A stretch of 64,000 nt of DNA, taken from Panorpa germanica. Taxonomy: Eukaryota; Arthropoda; Insecta; Mecoptera; Panorpidae. The notes under the pieces are model-generated. The model was not told the DNA's origin and made no database searches. It saw nothing but the letters and a program-made list of their open reading frames with translations. The stretch lies in contig OY783221.1 in the NCBI GenBank assembly GCA_963678705.1, positions 2,046,001 through 2,110,000 on the forward strand, written 5' to 3'. The position numbers and the translations under genes are program-made. Below, piece after piece: positions 47,798-63,621 of this stretch (its first letter is position 1; the number at the start of each line of letters is the position of its first letter).

Positions 47798-50700
47798 ATG
47801 AGTGACGAACCAAGTTCACCAACAAATCAAGCAAAGCCCAAAACATGGGTAAAATTTGAAGAAGATACAAGTAAAAGTAAAGAAGAACCAAATGAAGTAA
47901 AAGAATCCACTGAATCTATAGAAACAAATGAATCTCCTGCAGTACTGACGACGGAAAGTGTCCATGTGAATCCTGACCGGAATAATGTAGTGTCCAATAG
48001 TTCTAGTGTTAAATCGGAAACATCTAGTGCATCACAGACTCCCACAAAGCAGAAAGCCGTAGTCGTAAACCCAAATAATGTTAGTGCTAGTGTTAATTTA
48101 AGTAAAAACAATTCTACAAGTAATAATAAGTCACATACTGTGACAGTAGATCCGGTTCCAGCGTTAAGGAATGTAGAACTCAGCCCGGAAGTTATTAGAC
48201 AAGGATTTGGTGAGTTTAGCACGATTTAAACCTAGTTACAGCGTTGTATTTAGTCAACAGCAGGTATAGTAGTCAAAATCAGTTACAATTGAGTCGAATT
48301 GAGAAGTCACTAAAAGCCTGTAGTACAAAGAAATATGTAAACACTTCTAATGAAATTACCTTTATTTAAGATCCACGCGAAAATCAATTGTATCTAAATA
48401 CATTTCACTTTAACCCTATCTTAAATTTTCTTTTTTATTTGCGGTCCTACGCAAAATTATTCCGATATTTCTGATGATACGCAAAACTGGTATTTTTGCA
48501 TCCACATCTAATAATACTGGTTAGAAATATGATTGAAAATTGGCACTGAAAGAACTCTAAATGTTACATCTCTAAAATTCAGTGCGCCTGGAATATATGT
48601 AATGTATTCAACCTTTCATCATGATTTCATTGTCTTTTCCATTTATTTAATGACTGTGTAACAGACTTATGTTAAACTTCGATAAATAATAAAACATAAA
48701 ATAAGGTGAAACAATATTTCGTTAAATAATATATAAGTTTACGTTTTTACGTTGCACTATCTAAGAAAATGTGATAGCATTTGTCATGTCCCTGACACCG
48801 ATCAAAATACTATTATTATATTATATATTATTATACCCTTCATTTACAAGAAGGAAGGGGAATTATATATCTAATTACTGAGATGATGTTTCCGTTAATT
48901 TACCGTAAAACTTCTATTTATAGCGCGGTAGTTAATCAGTTCTACAAATAAAGTAAATTCGTTTCGAATTAGCAGACAGTCCTTGTCATAAATACCAGTA
49001 TAAACAAATACAAAACTTGGGTTTCATGCGAGTATTCCAATATCAGATCAAATTACACCGTACTGACAGTGGTGTAACTAGGACTATTGGAGCCCCTATG
49101 CGAAAACGATTTTATTTAATACTGCTCCAAAAGTTAAAAGTGTCTTACAAACAATATTTTACTATTCTATAATAATGATAATATGTTTAACGGAGTTGAA
49201 ATCTAATATAGTTTAGCAAAACGTCTAATGGTAAGTATACGACTTATTATTAGTTCATTCATTAAATTCAAACGTTGAATGCCTTCCGTGCTGAATCGTG
49301 GAGAGAAAACTGAATACAGGTCTTGCGGCTGGTCACATGAAACCAATCGATGTATTCATATGTTTTCAATTTATTCAAACGAATAATTGTACTAATTGCT
49401 TTGAAAATATTAGACTTAAGTAAATATGAAGTAATAACTTAATGATATATCTGCAATTATAATATTGTGGCCATGACCTTGACTTAAGTTTTTGACATAA
49501 TAATGCTGTTGCTTTTTTTATTTGATAATTCGAAATTTTATTATAAGTTATATACAGATATTGTAATTCCAATGACTGGAAAATAACATTTGACGACATT
49601 GTTTTATTTTGTTGTATTTTTCATTGCAGCAAACGGTGATCCAATAGTTACATTATTACCAGTAAATTCAAGATGGCCCTGGATAACACCTGCACAATTC
49701 AGGCCCGAACTAGTCCCAGAAGAGCTAATGGCGCAAGGATTAACAGTAAACTATATTCAATAATACAGTACTTTCCTGTCCTTATTAGTATTAGTAAATT
49801 GAAAATAATATTTATTCAATATGGTTTCAGCTCACTGTCGAAGAGTACGTCCAGGCTATGGAACTCCTCGTTAATGACTTCAGGTTCACAGTCTACAACA
49901 TTTGCTACAAGCGCATCTTAGTTTGCTGGATCCTTCTAGCTTTCTTCGTACTTATAGGACTACTATTTTCGGGATTAACAGGACTCACACTATTTGCTTT
50001 AGGAGTAACATGGCTTCTTTTAAATGCGGCAGCAATATTTTTCTGCATGTGGATGAAAATGCGTCTTTCTCGAGGATTAGAACGTTGTCTTGCTAGAGTC
50101 AATAAATTATTAATGCGGCACAAGTTAATCGTTGCTTTGGATGATAGAGGAAGAATTTCCTGTCACAAGGTAGGAAGAATTAATGCAATAAGAGTTGGAA
50201 TATATTATTAATTTAATGTTATTTTTCCTTAGGTTAATCTTTGTTTTATGTATCTTGACCCTGGCCCTTGCATTGCCCATCTTCAAGGAGTTATAGAACG
50301 TGAGGAACAGGCAGGTAATGGTCCAGGTGTCGGCTGGGAAGGACGATTGGATGTCACCGCTAGTGATATTGTTATACAAGGCAGCACAACTACCAGATTA
50401 TCTCGTAAACAGGTATCCTTTTCGTTCTTCATACGTAAAATGAAGAATAATTGACATGTTTCTTCCAGCTTACTGATAATAAGTCGCTAAAGTTAAAAAT
50501 CAAAGAGGCACATATTGGTTTGTTTCTTGAATAAATTGTTTCTGTACATCTTTTTAAAATTTTGCTTTTTAATAATATTATGCCATTTGCCTAATAATTT
50601 TGAAATAGGCTAATTATTTGAATAATATTTCATACATTACAGGAGCGTGCAACGTTACTTTACCTACGATATGCGTCCCGATGGAGTCGTCAGGCAATCC

Positions 50701-50849
50701 GTGGACTTGTTGATATTAGTCCAACTTCTTCAGCTAGGCATTGCGCATCCTTCAGATGTCCGTGTCAATTCATTGAAGAGCATCTACAGTGCAAACCTAG
50801 AGGCAAGTGGAACTTACGTAGACTGTGTTGGGCTCCTGATCAAAAATAA
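47798..50849 (+). CDS. TMEM268: TMEM268-like transmembrane protein
   Basis: Five coding exons: 47798-48209, 49630-49745, 49831-50169, 50233-50412, 50643-50849, about 417 residues. The first ~135 residues are Ser/Thr/Asn/Glu-rich and probably disordered. Conserved sequence starts with TLLPVNSRWPWITPAQFRPE, then two adjacent hydrophobic segments in exon 3 (ILVCWILLAFFVLIGLLFSG and a second ending AAAIFFCMWMK), a basic stretch with RVNKLLMRHKLIVALDD, FMYLDPGPCIAHLQ, and near the C-terminus FRCPCQFIEEHL, which matches the CPCQLIEAYIL signature I know from vertebrate TMEM268 (C9orf91). The vertebrate protein is a two-pass membrane protein of incompletely known role. The insect protein has the longer N-terminus. 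A small exon-like segment at 50469-50517 between AG and GT was left out because 49 nt would break the frame. Confidence 0.8.
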
Positions 50850-53800
50850 AGCTTTCAGAGATGCGCACATATCACAACAATCATTCCATCATTTACTGTA
50901 GAAAATTAAAGAAATCACATCTTGTTTTCATGGTATACTAATTTATTTATTTGTTAGCAAGGTTATTCACTGCGTCTTAGTATTATAATTCCTCAACTAT
51001 TTCTTTTACCTAGGTATGTGACTAACAATTCTATTTTGTATTGTAATTTAAATAATATTTTAATATTTCAATAACCTTGTACTACAAATTGAAAATATAG
51101 CTTTAATAATGGTGGCAGAATTAATAGTTTATAGTACTTATATTGACTGATTAGTTTAAAATGGGTAAAAATGCTTACGCTTTTACAAAACTCTATTCGT
51201 TCAGGTTCTGCCTGCGTAAATTAGCGTGAATTGCATGATTATTTCTATATAATGATCATAGTGTTATTTGGATTCAGAATTTCCTGTTTTAGTAACAATC
51301 GAATTTATTTAGTTGTAAAATCCGCTGATAGTTATTGCAAATTCATAAGCAATTTTAATGATATAAACAAAATAACTACCAAACGAATATTGCAAACCCT
51401 TTTAGTAAATTGTTTCATTATATTAAATTTGAAACATCTATACTCATATTTAAAATAACTTGCAAAGATAAAAATACTCTTTTAAACACAATGTAAATGA
51501 TGTTAGGCTAGCAGTATGTTCGAGGCGGAATAGGCATCACTTGTGTATTATGCACATATTTTATTTCTTGTACAAATGTTGCTTGCAGAACAATAAGTAT
51601 TCTCTTGTAAAATAATTTTTAGAAATTATTAACTAAGAGTTATTCGTGGATGTATGAATTTAAATAACTTGCAATCTCAGAATTATAATTGTACAAAATT
51701 AGTACAAGAAGTTATAAACTTATAAAATAAACCGTCAATGTTTTTATATTAACAACATGAATCTACTTGTAATAATAGTTACTGTACATATTTCTCTTTG
51801 ATTCAATATAGTGTACATCATATGACTCATTAAATCAACTAATTATTAAATTCTTAAATTTAAACAAATAATTTTTTTCTATTGCAGCTTTAACAGCCAC
51901 TACATTTTTGCACAATAATACTTTTAAATAAAACAATTTATCTAATTATGATTTACAATATAGATAAAGATTAGTTTAATGATAATTATTAGTTCTGGTA
52001 GTTCTTAATCTTTTATTTAACATGCAAGAACACTTAAGTAAAATTTATGAAATTTACTTTTTGATATCATTACAACATCACAGAATTGTGAAAGATGTCA
52101 CTGTTTAAAATTTGAAACACATATCTGCCATTTTATAATATAATCAAATCAACTGTGCAACGTATAATGATAAAAAAAAATTTGCTATCGGGTATATGTT
52201 ACATTAATTGTGTTAAAGGGTTCCATAATTTGTAATTCTCTCTTGAATAAGATTAACGAATAGCTGTAAATTTTATAACAAATATAGTTTTTACAATTGA
52301 TAACTAAAGTATAAGGAAATTAAAAGTAATCTTTATAATTAGGGCATGATGCATCCAAGGATCTTCTTATGACAGTACTGACCTTCAGTTGACCTTGCTG
52401 GTATATCCTGTAACTATTACACAGAGTAGATATCATTTATAGAATATATTTGTAGATATATTCATAGACGCCTACCCTATCTGACTATTTATGAAAAATG
52501 TTTTATTTTTTCTTCATCTTCAAGACAAAAGTAGGGAATATATGTGCATGATTTTTCCTCTGTGCAAATTAATAAAGTAGTTTGTTCTTTACCTCACAGC
52601 TCACTCACCAAAATGTTAACCAAGTAGTTAGTTTTGCTAATTTATTATCAATATCTATTACTAAAATCAATAATAATCAGTAATTTATCTTTTACTTCAT
52701 CTTGATTCTATTTATGTTTCTTTCTGTTTATCTATGTACTACCCCACAAGTAAAAAAGTTATTCTTTTACACAAAGCAGAAATAAGATTACAAAATAGGC
52801 TGTCAGTATTTTTTAATTGGTCACAACATTATAAAAAATTTTGACAAATGCAACTGGCACTCATGCGATTCTAGTAAAAATTATCGCGTAAACAGTTTCA
52901 AATTTTAAATAGTAATGTCTTTGATACAATGGTGTATTAATAAACATTAAATTAGAAATGATAAAGTGTGCTTATGTGAATACACACTACTGAAAATGTC
53001 GAATCTCGCAAGTAGTCGATTCCAGTGTGAGAGGCCCTAATACATTTTTATAGCAATTCTTAGTATTTGTACCTGTAAGTAAAAGAAACTCAGAAACATA
53101 TATTATATATAATATATTTTTATGTATTAAAACATAAATAAAGATTGTAATATACTAACGTTTTCTTGACTTTTCTTATTGTTGTTTCTCTATAAAATAT
53201 TTAGACAAGCGTTCTCTCAACAATTGTTTCTACTTTCAATTTTAACTATCAATTCTTTCTTAGTGTGTTCTTCTAACTTATTAAGTGTGCTCTAGGCAAC
53301 TCTAAGACTCACGTCGTAGAAGACGTTGAGGATTGTAGTCAATTGTAGTGATCTCATGCAAAAATTCATTTTTATAGTCTGCTTTAAAAATGTATTGGAC
53401 TTACATGCATTGTTTTACCTAGGCAAGTATTTTTAATATTTAGTTTTAAAATGAAATACAAGTATCTCTATCGTTTTTGTAATGGCTATTACTTCGAATT
53501 TTTTATACATACATAAGCTAAGCAATTGTCCACAGACTGAAAAAGGTGTCAGAGAAAAAGTTACAAAACTAGGCCCTTTTCGGCATAAGTTACAAATATT
53601 TTTTAATAAAGTAAAGAAATAATTTACCCAAGAAACACACCATGAAATTTTACCTCTAACTTATCTATCAGCAAACTAGAAGAAAAATGTTTTTTATCAA
53701 CGCAATAAATTGCAGTATTGTGAATAACAATATTCCACAACCAAATCCTGTTTTCTTTTCTATAAACTTTTATATATAAAAGACGACAACATCTCTAAAT

Positions 53801-56120
53801 GTATATACCTAGTAAACAATTATCTTTAGATTCAAATTATAGCCATTTTAATTTCGATAGAGATTTTACAAAATTAAATTAATAAGGGAATGATATCTAT
53901 TTTTTTATTTTCAAATATCTAGGTTGCATGGCATGGCTATCATATCTATTAAATGACGCTGTTGTCTACACTCCAGCACTGCACTAAAGAAAGCATGATT
54001 TTTCAAAATTTATAACGCTACAAATATGATGAAAAATTTCATATTAATTTTATATCGAAAGGTACAATATCGCTTTAAAGGATAGGTGCACTTTATATTG
54101 AACTAAGAAATTAATTTTATTAATTAATTAATAATATTGTGGCTAGTCAAGAAGTTATTTGGCGGGCTTATTTATTAAGATTAGGAATTCTACTTTTATC
54201 CAACAGGTGTCGGTAAAAACCAAACGATTCGTATGGCTACAAATCAAATGTTTGAATTGTTTAAAACTTCTGCATAATAACTCCATCTTAGGTAATCCAA
54301 TATATCAACATTTTAAGATTTATAAAGCATAATAATTTACTGAACTACTTTTTCTTTAGTCCTAAAACTACGGTTTCTTTTCAAAAGACCATAGCTTAGA
54401 CAGTTGCCTCGGTTAAAAAGATATATCTTTTGCTATTCGTGAAGGGTAATATTACTAAATTAATCTTATTAAATTTGTAGTTTTATACAGCTGTTCTATT
54501 TAACCTAACACTACTTAATTGGCATGGTAACAATTAGTTAATTACTGATTTCGGTGTATGTTTCTGTTTAGGTACGTATACTTACTTCAGTGGATATTTC
54601 GGAAGCTCTTATTCGGGATCGGGCTGGTACTGATTATCCCATATGCAAAACACTTAATGTAATTATATTTATATATAATTTTATAGTAATATATGTTTTG
54701 GGTGGTACAGAAACTGGTTCGTTTTACCGAATAAACGCTTAAAGCGTTAATTTTGAGATCTGCGGTGTTGTTCTTATGGTTACTCTTACTCTACTCTAAT
54801 TAGCAGAAATCAGTCTTTGTTAAATCACGAAATTAAAACAATTACACAATAATGATAACCATGTTAACAAGAGCTTGTTCCTCAAAATTAAAGACTGTCT
54901 GTCTTTAGACTGAAAGTCTGACTTTGATTTCAGTAATGTGAACAGCTTTCAATTCTAAATAGCTATACTCGAATTAGTTGGATATTTACATTTAAAAATT
55001 TCAAAACCTCATACTTAGTTAAGTTTCTAAATATTCAATTAAAATAATTTAACATCCAAGTTATAAAATACTAAATAATATATCTACTACTTCCTTCGGA
55101 CGGCATTTTAAACTTTAATTATATCAAATAATACATTTGTCTTTAGTGTCGTTGTTTTAATATTTTCAATATAAAATTAATAAAATATTTTGCAAAAACC
55201 ATATTTCAGGATATCCTTGCAGTTGGTGCGTTGGAATGACAGACCCCCACTACACAAATTCTTTAATTTAAATTTTCAATTAAATTTAGACTAGTTTAAC
55301 ACAGTAACAAAAAACTAACATTTATGTAGCAGATATGTTTTGTGTTTACTGGCATATACAAATATTTTAGCTAATTTAATTTTATGCGTAGGTATACTTT
55401 TTAAGTACAGTTAAGTATTTTACATACTATATATTTAAATAATTTTTGTCACAAATTATATACTTTTATATAATTTATTTTTCTCTCTGTTTTACTATTG
55501 AATCGATTGAACAAATTATGATTTCAAATGGGTTTCGCTCGCTGAACAATAAAAACTGAACGGTTTTCTTTTAGATAATTATATTGAAAAGTTATATAAG
55601 AAAATTAAAAACTGATACAGCGAAAATATAGAGTGCGGGTAGGCTTAGTAAATTCAAAAACCTGTATTAAGTTTATCACAAGATTTACAATTAATTAAAA
55701 TAATTGTATATTTAATTAGGAATTACATGTATATCCTTATATAAGTATAAGTAAAATAATAAATAATTAAAACAATTTATTTCACATGTCATAATTTTAT
55801 TAGTAAATATACTTTTTAACTATTTTAATGGTATTTTTCTTAAAATTATTTGTTTGTATCCTACTACAATCAATCAATTATAAATCAACCTTCACTCCTT
55901 TTTATGTTGTCTGTTTTGATAGAAACTAATAATAATAAAAAAAAGAAGCAGAACTGCAAACACTATCAGTGCCATCTATTATTGAATGGAATGAATTAAC
56001 TAAATTTAATCAGTAACATACAAAATTAATAAGGAAAACAAATGAACCTTTTAAATTGTAACAATTTATTACTTTCTAAATATATTGTATTGTATTATAT
56101 TAATTACAAATAGTTTTACG
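50850..56120. other. Long AT-rich gap: TMEM268-like 3' UTR plus exon-like scraps
   Basis: Over 5 kb with no recognised gene. The proximal part is presumably 3' UTR of the TMEM268-like gene; an AATAAAG lies near 53140. Three short open stretches follow good acceptors: 53538-53623, 54572-54658 and 55210-55239. The last two join in phase. None matches a family I recognise. Confidence 0.4.
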
Positions 56121-56417
56121 TTAATTTAGCGCTTCACTAGCTTGTTTCCTTATTTCACTGCTAAGCGTATTAATTTCATTTTCAAGTTCTTTCATAGTTT
56201 CACAATGTTTTTCTAGTAATTTTTCTGAATTTTTTAATCCCTTTAGTTCATTAATAAACTTATCAATTCTTGACCAAGAATTATTTTCTGTATCTGATAA
56301 TTGTTTAACCTCACTTATTGTATTGTCACTAGGTAAGGTAAATGTTTCAAGATCTTCTAGCACCTGACTCAACACAGGAGCGTGTGGTCTTGGTGGTATT
56401 TTGGATTTACGAAACAT
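56121..56417 (-). CDS. UPF0449 (C19orf25)-like small coiled-coil protein
   Basis: A single-exon minus-strand frame of 98 residues. The N-terminus, KIPPRPHAPVLSQVLEDLET followed by F-T-L-P, resembles the PRPxPPxxxQILEDV motif of the UPF0449 family (human C19orf25). The C-terminal half (from about residue 45) is rich in Leu, Glu and Lys with heptad-like spacing (ELKGLKNSEKLLEKHCETMK), consistent with a coiled coil, also typical of that family. Function of the family is not known to me. Its ATG lies 248 bp from the ATG of PSMB2 on the opposite strand, so the two share a short divergent promoter. Confidence 0.65.
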   Translation of the reverse strand: MFRKSKIPPRPHAPVLSQVLEDLETFTLPSDNTISEVKQLSDTENNSWSRIDKFINELKGLKNSEKLLEKHCETMKELENEINTLSSEIRKQASEALN

Positions 56418-56665
56418 ATTAATTTAATTAGCAGACACAGAATTATATATCTTTAAATTGAAATAAACTTATTAACTTCTTATTTATCAAAACGTCAAAT
56501 TCCAATACCAAGTTATGATACCAACCTTACATTATACGATTTTCATTTAGAGAATAACTTCGTGCAACACCAATCTTAAAAATTGTTCACCATCTTCAAC
56601 GCTTTCATTCTGTCATAGTGATTGGACATTTTTGAAAGAAATTATAAATCAAATACATATTTAAA
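56418..56665. promoter_or_regulatory. 248-bp bidirectional promoter, UPF0449-like / PSMB2
   Basis: The interval between two outward-facing start codons must hold both transcription starts. No TATA box stands out, as expected for housekeeping genes. Confidence 0.6.
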
Positions 56666-57527
56666 ATGGAGTGTGTTTTAGGTATTCAATTTAAAGATTA
56701 TGTTTTAATAGCTGCCGATATGACAAAGGCTCAAAGTATTGTCGTAATGAAAGACAGTAAGTTAAAATATATACATAACCTTATATTCTTCAAGCGGTTA
56801 ATTTACATGTCATTGTTTGGTACTCATATTAATTACATTTTCTAGCCGAGGACAAAATATTTAGAATGACTGATCATATCGCTATGGGAATTATTGGTGA
56901 ATCTGGTGATACGACTCAGTTTGCTGAATACATTGCGAAAAATATTCAGTTGTATAAGATGCGTAACGGTTATGATTTAAGCCCTCATGCAGCCGCTAAT
57001 TTTACTAGACGTAATATTGCGGACACCGTTAGGACTAGAGTAATATTTATTTCTTAACAATTATAGTTGTTATTTATATTCTGTAGATTAAATGTCACTT
57101 ACATTTTGTTTTCAGAATGCATACCACGTCAACATGTTGATTGGGGGACACGATAAAGAAGTAGGCCCGGAGTTGTACTTCATTGACTATTTTGGTTCTT
57201 GCGTAAAACTTCCCTACGCCTGCCATGGCTATGGTGGTTTCTTTTCTCTAAGTATAATGGACAGATACTACCATAAGGGTACGTGATCTATAATTACTCT
57301 CAGATAATATGGGTTACTCTTTATGTAACAATAACATAATTATGATAATTACTTTTTATGTAGATATGACACCTGAAGAGGGTCTTGGATTGTTGAAGAA
57401 ATGTGTAGTAGAGATTCACAAACGTCTGATCGTTAACTTGCCCAACTTTAAAGTGGTCCAGATCGACAAGAATGGTATAAAAGAACTGCCCATGATTACA
57501 CCTAAGGATGATAACTTTAGCTCTTAA
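56666..57527 (+). CDS. PSMB2: Proteasome subunit beta type-2 (beta-4)
   Basis: Four exons: 56666-56756, 56846-57039, 57116-57278, 57364-57527, 203 residues (204 codons with stop), close to the usual ~200. It starts [20 protein letters not shown] with no propeptide and no N-terminal threonine nucleophile, as expected for this non-catalytic beta subunit of the 20S core. Further diagnostic blocks are [77 protein letters not shown] and [13 protein letters not shown]. All motifs of the beta-4 subunit appear intact, so the product should join the structural beta ring of the 20S proteasome. Confidence 0.97.
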
Positions 57528-58911
57528 ATTTTATTATTAATAATATTCTCTTTACAAAATCATAATTGAAGTATCATTTAACACTTGTTGTAAATGAATA
57601 ATTTTTTAAATTAAATACAATTACTACTGAGACAAATTTGTTTTATCTAATGGGAAATGTACGGGGGACTCCAACTGAATCTTATGCAAATTTGTACTTC
57701 ACTATAGGAGATTTACTCTGAATTGAATTGGGGTAAGATAAAAGAGCACCGGATAGAATGGAATGTTGGCAGATTTATATGAAATCTTGAATAAATAAAA
57801 TGTATATATATATATCTGTGCCAAATTCGTCTGCTTCGTTTAAATGTTTGTGTTTAGAGTATTTATACATATATATTTCCTTTTCCTCTAATGTCTTTAG
57901 TATTTAATTTAGTCAAAGTCCGATGTTGCTTCATCGACTCCACAGCCTTGATAATATTCCATAAATAATAAAAAAAAAAACATCAAATAAGTAAATTTTC
58001 CTATATTTTGTAATGTATTTATTTGTACATACAATATATTCTTTATTAGAATAAAAGAACACATTTTTAGATTTAAAAAAGAATAGACATTTAAAAAAAA
58101 TATTGTGCATTATTTCTTGGAATCATTAACCAATCACAGTCGTTTTTAAGATTTAGTTAAAATTATATATAAAAATGACGCCGAACTATATCAATTTATT
58201 ACAAATATTCATACTTTTATAGTATACAAATAATATTTTATAAATTGCATCATGTTATATATTTTTTATTATTTCAAAAAATTTGACAGTATTTTTACAA
58301 ATAATAAATAAATAATTATATATTTGATTAGAATAGCTTTGATATTCTAAATTCTTATTCGAGATCTTCAATTTATAAATCACGAATTATTGCAAAATTA
58401 TGAAGTAAATATATTTGGAAGATTTATTATGTTTTTATCACAAGTATCAAATTGCCTATTTCAACACAATCTAACAAAAATAAAACATATTTGATTTAAA
58501 TACAAAATAAACATATGAATATTTTAATAACAAGATATAAAGTTTATAGAACGTCAAAACTACAATAAAAAGAATTTTATATCAACAATTCTTAAACTTC
58601 AACAAGTAAAGAATCAATTTAGAGAAATAAAATTCAAATACAGAAAACGCGTAATTATGAAACATATGCTATTTAGAATATGAATACTGAACTGTAATAT
58701 TTTATCTAATTGTTGTGTGAATTATTTATTTATGTTACTATTATTTACGACTATATTGTGAAGTAGAAAGGGGGAACACGTTTTGTATTATACATTAACT
58801 TTTTTTTAAATTATGTTGAAAGAATTTTGATTTATTAACCCTTGTAATATATGCTGGGCAAAATTTTTAAGTAAAAAATCCTTTTAAATTTTGGTACTTG
58901 TACTACAAGAT
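57528..58911. other. Convergent 3' flanks, no gene
   Basis: AT-rich sequence between the convergent 3' ends of PSMB2 and the signal peptide peptidase gene; presumably both 3' UTRs. A possible PSMB2 polyadenylation signal (AATAAATAAAATG) lies near 57790. Nothing else recognised. Confidence 0.5.
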
Positions 58912-60260
58912 TTACTTATTTTTTTTCTTTTCTTGTTTTTCCTCTGGTTTCTTGTCGTCTGATGGATGATCTTCATATCTGAAAATAATAAATAGTTGTA
59001 TAAATATAATATTTCATTTGTTATTCAAAACAACTGTGTATACATGTATTCAAAACAACTGTACAACATGATCATGTTTACATTGTCGTACAGAGTGGAC
59101 TAAAAATAGTTTACTCAGCCTTCAAAACAATATACTTACGAAAACATGGCCTTGATGTCTCCCTTAAGGAGGGCTAGAGCTAGTGGAGTTCCCATACATG
59201 CAGGTACTAGGTATAAGAGAGCTGGCTGAGCATGTTTAAAGACATGCATGACGAAAATAGTTGCAAGGAGTCCCAGTAAATAAGCTCCAAACGTTGCGTA
59301 GAAATATGTGTTGGAAGCTCTCTTTAAGCTTTTGTCAAAACGTAGAAGCAGAGCTATAAAAATACCAGGTACGACAATGTCTCCAAGTCCCAACATTGCA
59401 AAATTAGAAGCATCCAATCCGTTTGTTAGTATATCTTGCGGGAACACCAGCTTAATGGGTGCTTCAAATGATTTAGCGACAGTAACCATGACGTTGGTTC
59501 CAAATACCCAAAATATGTCATAGACAAATAGTCCACTCAGCAAAATACAGCCTGTAACTACATTATTCAAATGTAATAGTTCCACTCCGTTAATTGCGAA
59601 AGCAATACCAAAAAGATTATTGGCAATCCAATGTTTTTGCCAAAGATACCAGGCTCCGACAATTGATGAACATATTAAGCAAACAATATCGTGAGATGAG
59701 AATTTGTAATTAATAATGTCTTCCTTGTCGTCGCCTTCTCCTTGCGTACATAAGATATGGAATGGAATTTTTGGTATTGCAGCAGGAACGAGAGAGCTCA
59801 CAACAGGGCTCATTAGATGACTTAAAGCCAAAACTCCCAGGAAAAAGAAGTATACAGTTAATAGGAGATTAATGTAGTCTTTAGAGAATACTTGGAAAAA
59901 GATGTACAGGCCGAATAAAGCGCAAGACGCGATTATTGGAAACATCATGGCATCTGTGCTGGTCATAGTATCTGGCTTCTCGCCAGTTTCCTGTAAATTT
60001 TTCTATATTTTAAATAGAATCTATATGTTCATTTTTTAAGTTTTCAAGTTATGGTTTACCTTTTGTTCCTTATGGTGCTTAACAGATCGAAAAGCTCCGA
60101 AAAATATAGGGATTAGAGCCATAACAACCAAACTGCCATAAGCAATGGCCATTCCCTCAGGAGTTGAAGGGACTTTTTCTGTAGAATTAGATGGTTTTGT
60201 AACATTTTCACTAATTGTTTCAGTCACTTTTGACACAACTTCTTCTACAACATCTGCCAT
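58912..60260 (-). CDS. Spp: Signal peptide peptidase (HM13/SPP), intramembrane aspartyl protease
   Basis: Three exons on the minus strand: 60260-60060, 59990-59140, 58978-58912, 372 residues. It cleaves signal peptides left in the ER membrane after signal peptidase action. Diagnostic features: the N-terminal block PSTPEGMAIAYGSLVVMALI, FPIIASCALFGLY, RKHW-type QKHWIANNLFG, the catalytic YD in FVYDIFWVFGTN, the catalytic GLGD in FAMLGLGDIVVPGIFIALLL, and the PAL motif in HAQPALLYLVPA, so all three active-site signatures are intact. About nine hydrophobic segments are visible. The C-terminus ends KKKNK, giving a KKxx-type ER-retrieval signal. N-glycosylation sites (NVT, NST) precede the first membrane segment. 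An upstream in-frame ATG at 60275 would add five residues; the 60260 start was chosen because MADVVEEVV fits a compact N-terminus. Confidence 0.97.
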
Positions 60261-60679
60261 CGTTAATTTGTACACCGGAACTGTATTAGGAAAATATTGT
60301 TTGATGTCAACGTCACTTGTCGTAGATGGTGGGAAGATAGCAGCAGTCCAAATATAGCTGATGTTTTAAAATTTCATGTTAATTATTATAAAAATTATTG
60401 TATAAAAAAGAAATCTCAATGCAGATTTAGAAGGAAACATTTTAAATACCAGTGCTTGTTGATTTACTATAGCTGCTCAAAGTTACTTGCCAATAACTCT
60501 TTTGTTTTGACAGCTTGAGCCATTCGTCATAGCAGAGACAAACCTACAGCTAGCTATGCTCATGTCTATTAAGTAGAACTGGCTTGATGGAATTATTCCA
60601 CAAATTATTCTTTCTACTAGTTCCGTTGTTGGCTTGACCGATAAGCTTTCTTTCTCCAGTTCTTTTACAAGTGATCAAA
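60261..60679. promoter_or_regulatory. Bidirectional promoter, Spp / RpS11, with TOP-like tract
   Basis: 419 bp separate the outward-facing start codons. On the RpS11 side a pyrimidine tract CTTTCTTTCTCC (60646-60657) sits 22 nt before the ATG and resembles the 5'-terminal oligopyrimidine start of ribosomal-protein mRNAs. Confidence 0.6.
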
Positions 60680-63165
<2,486 letters not shown>

Positions 63166-63621
63166 AGAAGTTTTATTGTAATAAAAAATATAAAAATTCT
63201 AATTTGAATTAAAATAAAATCTTAATCAAATTAAATATTCTTTTATTTATTTAGTCAATCAATTTTGCTAAAAAATGTACACCTGCAGATGTGTAATTAA
63301 TTATACATTAATTAAATTATTAATTTTGATATGTAGTTCAAATTATGAAAGTTTGGGGGCTACTCATTCTTAAAATAAGTTCAACCTACAGTTGCAATGA
63401 AAAGCCACTCAATAATATTTTTATAACGTATATAGGAGCAAATAAGACGAAATTGACCATTCTATTGTAAATTAAAAACAGTTCTTATTTCTTAAGCATG
63501 AGTGACTGTCGAACTCTCGTAACTTGAACTATACTTGCATAATTATAACCTTTAATCGTTACAATTAGTTCATAAAAAGCAGAGTCAAATAAAAAATATT
63601 TTATATAGTCCAAATCAGGAC
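63166..63621. other. 3' flank of RpS11 with a MITE family 2 scrap
   Basis: Contains the RpS11 3' UTR and then AT-rich DNA. 63495-63540 (CATGAGTGACTGTCGAACTC, ACTTGAACTATACT) is a diverged copy of the sequence at the right edge of the MITE that follows. Confidence 0.5.

Noticed and set aside
47827-48222. 131-codon minus-strand frame opposite TMEM268-like exon 1
   Set aside because: Shadow of a supported coding exon with a disordered, Ser/Thr-rich product.
49073-49110. hAT-like terminus CAGTGGTGTAACTAGG in intron 1 of the TMEM268-like gene
   Set aside because: No partner end or 8-bp duplication could be found in the following few hundred bases, so it is not listed as an element.
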